In this document: in pieces, positions 10,771 through 21,530 of the stretch
Position numbering within the stretch: position 1 is the first letter of the stretch
Layout: every line of letters starts with the position of its first letter
Assembly (NCBI GenBank): GCA_025506515.1
Contig: CM046442.1
Location: 112,230,491-112,294,490 of the forward strand
DNA from: Flaveria trinervia
Lineage: Eukaryota > Streptophyta > Magnoliopsida > Asterales > Asteraceae
DNA: 64,000 nucleotides
Direction: 5' to 3'
Program-made: the position numbers and the translations under genes
Notes under the pieces: model-generated
Seen by the model: the letters and a program-made list of their open reading frames with translations, nothing else
Told to the model about the DNA's origin: nothing
The model's database searches: none

Positions 10771-12599
10771 TATTTTAAATACAACGTATTTAAATAAATA
10801 TATAAAACCAAGACGACAAGGAAAAAAAATAAACATAACCAAAATTAGTTCTTGCATATGAAACGGTTATATATTCAAATAACCACCCGATGTTACATAC
10901 CGTCAACAATATAACTAATTCTCATACGGTTATTTCATTTCCTATTTGTAGTATGTTTTGTACTAAACGCATCAATAAAAACGAACGATTTCATATACAA
11001 ACATTGGTCCAATCGTCATTCCGAAACACCTTTTTAGGGTTAATTTGTGACATATGGTTTCTAATTTCATCCATAATGTTCAATTAGTTCATAAGAAGCT
11101 AACAATTTTGTTTTAAATTTCTGAGTCAAGATTGTTAAAGGATCATTCATTCTCTAATTAGTCTCACACATAAACATACAATTCTATATTTGCAACAAAT
11201 TCGTGTAAAATACGTTGCTAATATTTTAGACGAGACATTTATATATGTACAAATTATCATGTATGGATGATATAATACATTATTCTAATTGCTTCATTTT
11301 TATCGTTTTTTGTTTGGGTTTGTGTGGGAGTGTGCTGGCAGTTGATGGTGTTTTGTTTCTAGATGAGCTGCACCTAATGGAAGAGAATATATCATAACTA
11401 ATAAACATTATCTAAATAAAAAAATATATGTAATCAAAATAGTAATTTAGCTACTCAAGCATATAATAAACACATAGAAAGCATCTTAAGATAACTATTT
11501 ATTTATTCATTAAGAGCTATTTTAATGTATGACTTTCATTGATATATGATGTTACGTTTTTTCAATAAAGTATAACATCTCAATGCGTTATTATTGTAGT
11601 TAGAAAAGTTATAATTGTCAAAAAATCAAAAAGAGTTGAAAAGGTCTAATAATATAAGATTTGACTGGAGTTTTGGTCGGTATCTTGATTTAAAAGTCTA
11701 TGCATGAATAATGGCTGAGAGAAGAAAGTTTAGGGGTGGGCTTTTTAGCTAATATCGTCAAACTAGACTTTATGTCTATTAGTATTATTTAATTACATGA
11801 TTGTGATATAAAGTTAATAATTGTCTAATCACACTATTTTTTTATTTCGTTCATTTATTACTAAACTGAAGAATCTTATTTTTCTTTTACTTTTCGTATC
11901 ATTTATAGACTCATAGCTAGTTAGTTGAACGAGCTTGAGTTTTGACCCTGTCTTGACGTTAAATGAGTCGTCTTAACTTGGCTCAAAAACTTTTGAGACG
12001 CTGATATTTTAGCTTGAGTTGCTTGTATGTTTATGAGTTTTGAAATTTTGCTAAGGATAGTAATGAACCTGAATTGGAAGGAGGGAATATTCAAAACCCA
12101 AAAATATTCTGTACGGGTACAAAGTCATGTTATCAGGTATGGAATTACTTTGGATTTTTTTCATGGCATGAAACATGTATGAGATTTGATAGTATACCGG
12201 TTTACTTAACTTGTTTACTCGATTATATACCAACATGATTTTCTTTTATGTTTATCTAAAGTATGTATCATATGTATCTAGTATTCTTTCCATGATTTCA
12301 ACTGTCCCATGCCATTTACAAATCCTAATTTCTCAAAAAGACAATTAGTACTCAAGATGCCACAAGTCCACGACCTAGTCATGGCATCCGCTATAGATGG
12401 ATTATATGTTATATTTTTTTCTAAACAACAGGAACAGATTTATCAGAGTGTAACTAGAACGGACAAGTTTATGCAGCAAGTTATGAGACTTGAATGAAGA
12501 ACACATTACATCAAAATGCTATTCAATGAGTGTATTATTTGCTTCGTTTGTTATCTGGTTGAACATGTTTATCATTATATCCTTTGTAATTATCAAGAT
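10771..12599. other. Non-coding AT-rich stretch between gap and Sirevirus array
   Basis: I see no recognisable gene, LTR end or repeat family. The longest frames are about 60 codons, including one at 12309-12497 that lies in slightly less AT-rich sequence but shows no domain I know. The stretch ends TCAAGAT directly before the first LTR of the array. Confidence 0.45.
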
Positions 12600-13643
12600 T
12601 GTTAGATCTAGGAACTATAGAACTAGATTATTTTGTATAGGCTTAGAACTTTAATCAATATTTGTAATGAACCATTGTAATTCATTATTATGTATACATT
12701 ATATATAGGTTAACCCGTATGTAAATTGATTTGTGTATGATTGCAGGTACAAACATAACATAATACTTGGTCAATTACTGAAATTGAGAAAGTATAAGAA
12801 ACATCTACGGATGAACATTTTGTTCTTCCGTAGATTTATTTCTTACAAGTAACTAACATCCGAAGATCATATGCTGATGAACAATCACCTGGAGTTCAAG
12901 TGAATCAGAGTTCAAATGAAGACTCCTGCGGAAGATCAAGATACCTTTGGAAGAACAAAGTACCTTCGGAAGAACAAGACTCCTATTGAAGAACAAACAT
13001 CTATGGAAGACCATATTCCTGCGGAGTCCAAATACTTGTATTTAATAATACAAGTGTTTCAAGTCAACATGACAGCTATGCAAATCCCAAAAGATCCGGT
13101 CATTCTTTAACAGAAACACACGTGCCTATAAATATGGATCCTAGGTTTCACATCAGGAGGGGGCGACGACGACAAGAACACACACGATCACAAACAACCA
13201 AACATCAAATCGCACAAACACAAACCCTAGCAGCCGTCACATCACATCAATACATTCAAACAATTTTATTTCATTCAATGTTTATTCATCTGTAATCATT
13301 ATAATTTTTTAATGAAATACATTTGAATTAAATTTTTTATTACTAATTGTGTTCGTCTCAATCATTAATCATATTGAATTTATTAAAAACAATTAAACAA
13401 AGTTAATGTTGATTCCGCAACATTGACTTGACTTAAAATTAACACTGATAATTCCTGATTGCGATTCTTGGATACACAAAGATGTTTGGTCATGTTAATT
13501 GAATAATCTTCTCATTTCTTTTGTTAAAAATATATGCACAATTATCAATTCATTATTAAATACATGATGATAATTCTTGATTAGTTTGTTTAATTTTTTA
13601 GTGACTTTGAATGAGAAACTAAAGTCGGGGGACTGTTGCAGAC
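12600..13643 (+). mobile_element. Sirevirus LTR A (first of three)
   Basis: It starts TGTTAGATCTAGG. Similarity to the other two LTRs continues through GTCGGGGGACTGTTGCAGAC, after which the first and third diverge, so the right end is placed at about 13640-13645. A TATA box (TATAAATA) lies at 13127-13134, giving U3 on the left and plus-strand transcription. An imperfect hairpin (12794-12847) lies in U3. Its first two thirds carry many substitutions relative to LTRs B and C, so it is the oldest-looking partner. No clear primer-binding site starting TGG is visible right after the presumed end. Confidence 0.8.
13127..13134 (+). promoter_or_regulatory. TATA box of Sirevirus LTR A
   Basis: TATAAATA lies within CGTGCCTATAAATATGG, in the middle of the LTR. 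The identical element is at 27484-27491 in LTR B and 41844-41851 in LTR C. Transcription would start roughly 30 bases further right, near the GGAGGGGGCGAC segment. Confidence 0.7.
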
Positions 13644-14604
13644 CACAACTGCTTGTTTATTTATAATTCAAGTATTGTCACTAATTAGTTCATTTCTTAA
13701 AGGATACTCTGTAATAGTTACAATCTTAGATCTTAACTAAACATGAGTAACTTTGGTGGATCGTCATACCAACCTTCAAAGTTGGAAACAAAAGCAGACT
13801 TCAAATCCTAAAAAATCAAGTTTAGGAATTATGTTAATTATACAGATTCTGACTATGGGTTTCAATAATTGAAGGTCCTTATATTCCACCCACTCTTGGG
13901 CTGGATTATAATGACAACAATCAACCCATAATTACAAAGGATCTATCACCTGATGATGTTAAGAATGTAAAAGTTGATATTAAAGCATGCAACTTGCTTA
14001 GTATGGTTTTACCTGAAGAAATATTAATCAGGTGTGAGAATTACAAAATAAAAAATTCCTTGTGGAAGATTCTTCATACTCTCTGTGATGGGAGTGATGA
14101 AATCAGAAGCATTAGGAAGGACACCCTTCAGTCACAATATGAAACCTTTCATCATATTGAGGGTGAACCAATTCCTCAATAACTCCATAGATTTATGCAA
14201 CTGGTTACAGAGATGAATATCTTGGAGTTGAAATACACAAATGAGGAACTAAACAAGAAGATGTGTCATACTTTGCTAGAAAGTTGGAAGCAAACTGTGT
14301 CCATGTTCAAAAACACAATTGATCTCAAAGCAACTGGTTTAGATACGCTAGTAGCTAAAGTTAAGGCTCTTGAAATGGATGAGAAATCAAGAAACAAGAG
14401 TGTGAGAACTCATATGTCACCATATCACTTTAAAAAACAAAAGTGCAGGAAGTGCCTTTATTTCCAACAATGATGGTGATAACTCTTATACTTTGAGTGA
14501 AGATGAAGAGGAAGTAAGTTTTTATGCATCAAAGCCTTCTAAGAAATCTTCTCAAAGTAAGTCAAGAAAAGAGAAAGGGAGAACTGATGATCAAAGAGGT
14601 ATAT

Positions 14605-15453
14605 TGTTGGATCAAGAAGAAGGCTAATGCAACCAAAACTAGATCACTTAAGTTGTTTTGGTGCTGCATGCAAAGGCTTCCGAAGCTTATCATGGAACTT
14701 CCGAAGGTTGTAGAGTTCTTCCGAAGACAAGGGAAAGTCCAACTTCCAAAGACAGAACTCTACTTCCGAAGACAAATGTATACTTCCGAAGTTCATGACT
14801 TAGAAGAACAAATATAAGACCACTTCCGAAGTATGATGAAATCTCTAAGCCTTGGAAGAAGCAACCTATTCCGAAGTATAAAGTGGCTTCGGAAGTACTT
14901 ACTCTTCCGAAGCCATTTAACCTTCAGAAGATACTGCTATAACCAGTGACACAAGTATGGTCTCTGACACTCCGCTGCAGACTTCTGATACAGCATGGCT
15001 TCTTCCTAAAGAACCATGTTGACCATACTTTATTCCACTGTTTACCTTTTCATGATAGTACAGTTGCCAACTTTAGTTGGTGACAAAAGGTAAGTCAGGG
15101 ACATGTCCTGACTACCAAATCTCAGATAAGACTTTATCTGAGATACCTTAACTATAGTCTTGTAGTATAGGCTTTAGCTAAAGGATACCAGCTGGTATCA
15201 AGGTATATCCGGCTGTAGATAGTATTATATATAGGTTCTCCTTGTAACTCATATCATAGATAACAATCTGCTTGTAAGAGTCTTTGTATCTTGAGTTGAG
15301 AATCAATATATAAAAGTATCTTGAAAATTATCTTTCTGTGTTCTTAGTTACTTTTCATATTGTGATCAACTCTTATTGATTCTTACCCGAGTGTGATTCT
15401 AGGTGAGTTTGAGAGAAAACCTTTGTGTTTAAGTGACAAACACCAATCCTGCA
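14605..15453 (+). mobile_element. Solo LTR inserted in Sirevirus gag (copy 1)
   Basis: It starts TGTTGGATCAAG and ends CAATCCTGCA, flanked on both sides by TATAT (14600-14604 and 15454-15458), a perfect five-base target-site duplication. When the LTR and one repeat are left out, the gag frame reads straight through, which confirms the boundaries. Length is 849 bp. A TATATATA box at about 15225-15233 gives plus-strand orientation. The left part carries the CTTCCGAAG cluster. The same insertion is present at 28962-29812 in copy 2, so it predates the duplication of the internal region. Confidence 0.92.
14674..14935. repeat. CTTCCGAAG motif cluster in the U3 of the nested solo LTR
   Basis: Seven exact copies of CTTCCGAAG plus variants (ATTCCGAAG, CTTCGGAAG, CTTCCAAAG) lie within about 260 bp. 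The motif is an interrupted palindrome (CTTC-N-GAAG). Clustering in U3 upstream of the TATA box suggests binding sites for a host regulator, an inference only. The cluster recurs at about 29031-29288 in copy 2. Confidence 0.8.
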
Positions 15454-16083
15454 TATATCATCAGCAAAGCCTTTATCATATAACAATCAAACAGAGTTCA
15501 TCACTGTCATTCTAGAGTTTGAAGAACAAAAAACAGCTTTTGCAACTTTCAGCTCAAGTTTTCAAGCTTAACTTGGAAGCTTATTAACCTCTGCCAACAT
15601 TTGCCAGCAGGATTTGGAAGAACTACATCCAGATGTAGTAAAGGATATGGATCTACAATGGCAAATGGAAATGATTGCTTATAGAGCCAAACAATATCTG
15701 AGGATTTAAGTGCTGCAAGTAAATCATCAAAGATTGGTGTTGATAAGTCTAAAGTGAGATGCTTCAAGTGCAATCTCTATGGATACTTTTCTAGAGAATG
15801 CAATCAACAATCAAATCCTGAGTCAACACAACATCAGCAATATCAATCTCAGCAAACATCATCATCACAAAGACCCTTCAAGCAACCACAACTTACAAAC
15901 TCATCCCCACCGGTAACTAATACATCAGCAGGAACAAGTAACTCCAAAGAAACTAGGATGATCATCATTCAAGATGGAACTTGTGAATGGAGTATGTATA
16001 AGAATGAAGTTTTGAAAGAAAATCAAGCTTTATGGCTCATATGGAAAACAAAGTTCCACCCATGGCTAGTGAGTAAGAGATAA

Positions 16084-17860
16084 GTTATGTTCATTAATAT
16101 GTGTTGAGGAAGTTGAAAGATATAGAGTCCATGCTCCACAACTGGCTGATAAAGTTAAAGAAACTATGATTTTAATGAATCTCATGTAAGAGAACATAAA
16201 TTATATAAAATAAAATTAACTCTTTACAAAAGGATTTAGATAAAATAGTTTCAGAAAATTACAGTTTAAAGGCACAAGTTGAGCATCTGACCACTTTCTT
16301 AACTAAATCCATGACTGATCATGCATCAAATAGAAGTGAAACTTCATAAGTTTCAATTTTTATCTCATAGTATGAGAATTATTAATTCTCATATTGAATC
16401 TAATAACAGTTCTGGGTGGGATATAATGTTGTGGCAACTCCTATAAACAATAATTACACACCTTTTCTTAAATCAATGAAAATAACTTGTCAAATCATTT
16501 TGTTCCAAGCACCAAGTTTGAATCAAATTCTAATCAACAAGGTATTCATAATAAAACTGAGGTGAATGAAACTGAGTCTTCTGAATTAGAAAAGATAAAT
16601 AATAAGGATTCAGAATTTCACTTTGATGAGTGTGATGACTTGGATGATTCTGAAAACATAATGATGATCTCCTGAACAGGGTAAGAATTTTGTTTTTGAA
16701 ACAAACTTTCCAAAAGTGCTTGAAGAAACAAAATTGCAATATCCTCCAAAACAAAGAAACATGTTGAAGATTATTTGCAAGAGAATAGCTCAGTTGAATG
16801 AAGGTCTTCAAGAACTACATCAGCAACAAAAACCTTTACATGAAGAAATTGGAAAAAGTGTGCTTCTACCAGGAAGTACACAAATCATCTATGGAAAAAG
16901 CAAAAAAGAAGTTGTCAGGTGATCTTCAACGGAAGAAGAAACCTTCTTCAGTAGAAAATCTACGGAAGAAGAAACCCTCAGTAGTTCATACTGTTTCAGT
17001 AGGAGATCTGTGGAAGAAGAAACCTTCAGTAGAAGTTCATATTGTTTCAGTAGATGATCTACGGAAGGCAAAGTCAACGACAAACATATCAACTTCAAAA
17101 CTGAAAAATAAGAAGACAGTACTGATTCTGACAAAGAATCAGAGGAGATGTATTGCAAAGGGTGTGACATGAAAAACCATAATACTGAAGATTGTTATTT
17201 CAGTAGCTATTGTTCTATTTGCAATATGAACAATCACATGACTTCCGACTGTTACTTCAACAAACATTATACTATTTGTAACAAAAATAACTATTCAACT
17301 CAGGAATGTTATTTCAACAAAAAGAACAAGACAAAGAGCTCAAAGAAGAGACAATCAGATAAAGCTGAATAAGACACTCAATCCACTGATTGTGAAAATG
17401 ATTTAAAAATTAAAAAGCCTCAACAAAAACAAAAACAAAACCCAAAAGAGAAAAAATCCACTGATGTTCAACCTGTGAAGAAAAGAACAACTTTTTAGCA
17501 ATCAAAAACACCTCACAAACAGGTGGATTTGACTGAAAAGGAAACAAATGCTAATGATGCTTTCTTTGATAATTTTGAAAAGGGAACTCATGTACCTCAT
17601 TCAAAATCAAAAGATAGTGATACTTTCAACAATCAAGAATCATTATCAAAACCAAAGCATCAATTCAACAAAATTAAGGTGAATGAAGAAGAGATTGAGA
17701 AACCAGGACCTAGATCATCAACATAATCTTCAACAGAATCATCCTGACCTGCAACAACTTAGAATTAATCAAACAAAATTAAAACTAAACTTCAAGACTT
17801 ATTCATGAAGGAGTAACAATTTTAGATACTGCTGGCAAACCCAAGATCATTAAGGCTTGG
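16084..17860 (+). pseudogene. gag: Sirevirus copy 1 gag-pol linker with three extra zinc knuckles
   Basis: Between the first zinc knuckle and the protease lies a long K/E/N-rich linker in broken frames. From about 16920 to 17070 a short peptide repeat appears (LRKKKPSV, LWKKKPSV). At 17151-17320 three CCHC-like modules follow in tandem: CKGCDMKNHNTEDC, CSICNMNNHMTSDC and a third, YTICNKNNYSTQEC, that has lost its first Cys and its His. A basic tail (KKNKTKSSKKRQ) and a further charged stretch (17523-17726) end the region. It would act as an RNA-binding extension of the nucleocapsid, judging only from the zinc knuckles. The linker is broken by stops, for example near 17372 and 17498. Confidence 0.7.
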
Positions 17861-19185
17861 TTGTTAATTCTAACTATTTTTTTTTGTGTGCAGGAACAAT
17901 CTTGGAGAACTGACAACAAGTGGTATGTTGACAGTGGTTGTTCCAAGCATATGACAGGAAACTATTCACTTCTCCGTGACTTCAAACATAAAAATGCTTC
18001 ATATGTGGCATTTGGTGGGCATATGAAGGGAGGTAAAATTGTTAGTGAAGGAATGGTAACTAATGGTGCGCTCAAATTTGAGAAAGTAAACTATTGTGAA
18101 AATTTACAATATAATTTACTGAGTGTGTCTCAAATTTATGATCAAAATTATACCACATTATTTGATAACACTAACTGTTACATTTTTAAGCCAGGTTTTT
18201 TTGTTCCAGAAGATGGGGTCCTTCCTTTTAAAGCATCAAGACAAGAGAACACATATGTTTTGGATATGAACAACACCTATATCATAACACATAAGACATG
18301 CCTCCTATCTAAGTCATCAGAAGATGAATCTCAATTGTGGCATAGAAGGCTTGTCCATTCTAACATGAAAAACATGAACAAATTGGTGAAAAATGACTTA
18401 GTCATTGGATTGCCAAAGAAAGAGTTTTATTGTTCAAATAATTGTTCTTCTTGTTATAAAAGAAAACAACACAGAGTGTCTCATAAATCCAAAACTATCA
18501 ATACAAACATTACACCACTCAAATTGCTTCACATGGATCTGTTTGGTCCAACCAATGTGATGAGCATTGGAAGAGACAATATTGTCTGGTGATAGTTGAT
18601 GATTTCACTAGATTCACTTGGGTCTTTTTCATAAAACAAAAGAGTGAAACATCAGAAATATTAATGGACTTTGTCATCAAGATTGAGAATCAACTTGATT
18701 TAAAAGTGAAAATTTTCAGAATGATAATGGTACTGAATTTGTTAATTCTGACTTGGATTTCTTTTGCAGGAATAAAGGTATTGCAAGGCAATTCAGTGCA
18801 CCAAGAACTCCACAGCAGAATGGAGTGGCTGAAAGAAGAAACAAAACACTTATTGAAGTAGCCAGAACAATGCTAGCTGATTCGTAACTGCCTATCACCT
18901 TTTGGGCTGAGGCAGTGAATACGACATGCAATGTTTAAAATAAAACATTGATTGTCAAAGAACATAACAAAACACCTTATGAGCTTTTATTTAAAAGAAA
19001 ACCCTATATAGGATATCTTAGAGCTTTTGGTGTCATGTATCTATTTTAAACATAAAAGAACAATTGGAAACATTTTCTGGAAAAGGCCTATGATGGTTTT
19101 TTTGTTGGATATTCTTCAACATCTAAATCTTACAGGGTCTACATTCCACAACATAACATTATGAAGAAACTCCTAATGTATCTTC
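17861..19185 (+). pseudogene. pol: Sirevirus copy 1 protease and integrase
   Basis: The protease signature NKWYVDSGCSKHMTG (active-site DSG) is at about 17918-17960 and is intact in this copy. The GAG-pre-integrase HHCC module follows (LWHRRLVHSN near 18335 and CSSCYKRKQHR near 18450). The integrase core shows LHMDLFGP (first Asp, about 18530), NDNGTEF (second Asp, about 18722) and RRNKTLIE (Glu, about 18835). Downstream are GVMYLF and GFFVGYS-like segments (about 19030-19110). Breaks include a frameshift at about 18585, another at about 18715 and a stop after the MLADS segment (about 18883). The domains are in Ty1/Copia order. Confidence 0.85.
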
Positions 19186-19840
19186 TGATGAATCTGTATT
19201 TTCTAAATTAGTTAAAGGATCATCATGGCTATGTGATATAAATGCTTTAACAAAGTCATTTAACTCTGATTATTTGGATTATGCAGGATCTGATACATGC
19301 TATCCATTTGTTCCCCTAAATTTGAATGAAGTATCATTATCTGCTGATCCCCCAAGGAATAACACTTCATCAACAGCTACTGACTCTACATCAGCAGATG
19401 TACACTGTGTATCCGGAGATATGCATAATGTACCAGCAACTGTTTCAGACTCTCAAGAAGATACAAACAACATTGGAAATGATTCATCATTCCTCATATC
19501 CCATCCGGTGAAGTTCATGTAACTCCTATGGATGAACAAAATGCTTCCAGAGAAGTTCATGTAACTCCTATGGATGTACAAAATGTTTCCGGAGAAGTTG
19601 TTGTAACGCATACGGAAGAACATAATACTTTAGGAGAAATTCCTACAGAAGACATTAATTATTCTCCTAATGTCCAAACCGAGGCGGACCACTCAATACC
19701 TAATGATGCATAAGAAGAACACTTTGACTACTTCCTAAATTCACAATCTGGATTGGATCAGTCTGCAACAATGGATATGACTAGAAGCCATATGTGGAAC
19801 TGCCAACATCTGTCAACAACTCCATCAACAAGAATCCATA
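19186..19840 (+). pseudogene. pol: Sirevirus copy 1 integrase-RT linker with a peptide repeat
   Basis: This is a low-complexity, acidic and Ser/Thr-rich linker. Around 19507-19620 a unit of about 48 bp encoding EVHVTPMDEQN / EVHVTPMDVQN is repeated. Downstream, a NNIIGDP segment (about 19855) marks the usual entry into the reverse transcriptase of Copia elements. Single-base frame changes occur here relative to copy 2. Confidence 0.65.
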
Positions 19841-20740
19841 AGACTTATCCAGTCAACAACATCATTGGAGATCCTGCCAAAAGAACTACTAGAAGCCAAA
19901 GTGGAACTGCCAACATCTGTTGTTTCATTTGTTTTCTTTCACAAGTGGTTCCTCCAAACATCATAGCTGCTCTAAAGGACAACAACTAGATTGAAGCTAT
20001 GTAAGAAGAACTTCAACAATTTTGAAATCAAAAAGTATGGACTGTAGTTGATGAACGTGAAGGCCAACATACAATTGGAACTAGATGACTCTTAAACAAA
20101 ATTAGATGATAGAGTTATAATTGTAAGAAACAAAGCAAGGTTGATTGCACAAGGACAACAAAAAGACACGATGAAGTTTTTGCAGTTTTGCACATACACA
20201 CAGAAAGAAAGAATAGACTATGATGAAGTTTTTGCACTAGTGGCTAGAATTATGAGAGTTTGCACTATGCTATTGAACCTAAGAGTATTCCTGCATGCAT
20301 CATATAATAAGTTCACTATTTATCAAATGGATGTCATGTGTGCCTTCCTATATGGGAAAATTGATGAAGAAGTCTATGTATCACAGCCTCCTGGATTTGA
20401 AGATCCTCAATATCCCACAGGGTATACAAACTTGATAAAGCTTTGTATGGTTTGTACCAAGCACCAAGGAAGTGGTATGAAACATTATCATCTTTCTTGC
20501 TCAAGCATGGATACAAAAGGGGAATTATTGATCAGACTCTCATTCTCAAACAAGAACATCAAGATCTCTTAGTTGTTCAAATCTATGTTGATGATATTAT
20601 ATTTGGATCCACTAACAAGAGATTGTGTGTAAGCTTTAAAGAATTGATGAAATCAAAGTTTCAAATGAGTCCAATAGGATATTAAACTTTCTTTCTTGGT
20701 TAACAAGTTCATCAGAAGACAGATTGGATATTTACCAATC
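19841..20740 (+). pseudogene. pol: Sirevirus copy 1 reverse transcriptase
   Basis: Copia RT motifs are readable: KARLIAQG-like (about 20135), YQMDVMCAFLYGKIDEEVYV (about 20320), PPGFEDP (about 20390), a LYGLYQAPRKWYE stretch (about 20445), and the catalytic YVDDIIFG (20584-20607). An MSPIGY segment follows at about 20665 before a stop. The section at 20141-20300 is scrambled relative to copy 2: a string containing GATGAAGTTTTTGCA is repeated in different surroundings. The catalytic Asp pair is retained, but the frame is broken several times. Confidence 0.82.
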
Positions 20741-21530
20741 AAGAGAAATACATACATCAATATTGAAGAAGTACAACCTTGCTGATGCATCTTCATGCAA
20801 AACACCAGCCTTAACAATTGAAAAGATTGTACTCGATCCTACAGGAAAAACTGTTGATCAAGATTATATAGATCAATGATAGGATCACTTATGTATTTAA
20901 CTGGTAGTTGACCTGACATTATGTTTGCTATGTATGTTTGTGCTAGGTACCAATCAGAAACAAAAGAGTCTCATCTGAATGCTGTGAAAAGATTTTCAGA
21001 TATCTCAATGGAAACCCAGGCCTTCGTCTTTGTATCCAAAATATGGTGATTTTAGTCTCTACTCATACTTAGATAGTGACTATGGTGGGTGCAACCGCAA
21101 CAGAAAATCCACAACTCGTGGATTTAAATTCATAGGACCAAGACTTGTTTCATGGCAGTGCAAGAAACAACAAACAAATATCTGTATCCACAGCTGAGGC
21201 TGAGTACATAACTGCTTCAGCTGGTTGCTCTCAAGTCCTTTGGTGCAAAACCAATTGCTTGATTATGGTTACAATTTTCTTCAACTCAAATTTACATTGA
21301 CAATTCAGCTGCTATGTTTATAACTGCTAATCCTGTGCAACATAGAAAAAAAAGCATATTGAAATAAGATATCATTTTCTGAAAGATTTCTCAGAAAAGG
21401 GTTTGATCAAGTTAGTCAAAGTGGATACAATAAATTAGCTTGCTGATTTATTCACTAAAGCCTTTTATTTAGTTAGATTTAATTTTCTAATTAAGTCTAT
21501 GGGGATGATTAACTTAGATTAGTCATAATG
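20741..21530 (+). pseudogene. pol: Sirevirus copy 1 RNase H and pol C terminus
   Basis: Segments readable in shifting frames include IHTSILKKYNLADASSCKTP (about 20745), YLDSDYGGCNRNRKSTTRG (about 21065; first RNase H Asp), VSTAEAEYITASAGC (Glu, about 21185) and IDNSAA (Asp, about 21298). An HIEIRYHF stretch and LADLFTKAF (about 21440) are also readable. This is the full order of a Copia RNase H domain. Several one-base differences from copy 2 (for example near 20858, 21040 and 21350) shift the frame here but not there. Confidence 0.8.

Larger units (their letters stand above)
13743..16083 (+). pseudogene. gag: Sirevirus copy 1 gag, interrupted by a solo LTR
   Basis: It begins with an ATG at 13743 (MSNFGGSSYQPSKLETK). 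A Copia gag domain follows in broken frames (LWKILHTLCDGSDEIRSIRKD near 14060, then the ELNKKMCHTLLESWKQ segment near 14250), then an acidic stretch (TLSEDEEEVSFYASKPSKK, about 14495). At 14604 the gene is split by the LTR at 14605-15453. After the target-site copy at 15454-15458 the same gag frame resumes with an FATFSSSF segment (about 15540) and a DLEELHPDVVKDMDLQWQM segment (about 15615). A zinc knuckle, CFKCNLYGYFSREC, lies at about 15757-15800. Several further single-base frameshifts are present. The product would be the capsid/nucleocapsid precursor of the element, but it cannot be made from this copy as written. Confidence 0.82.

Noticed and set aside
12309..12497. 62-codon plus-strand frame before the Sirevirus array
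   Set aside because: No recognisable domain, and it sits in otherwise empty sequence. It could be a degraded fragment but cannot be supported as a gene.
17861..17935. Intron-like TTTTTTTTGTGTGCAG before the Sirevirus protease
   Set aside because: It looks like a splice acceptor, but the sequence is inside a broken pol frame with no matching donor that restores a frame.
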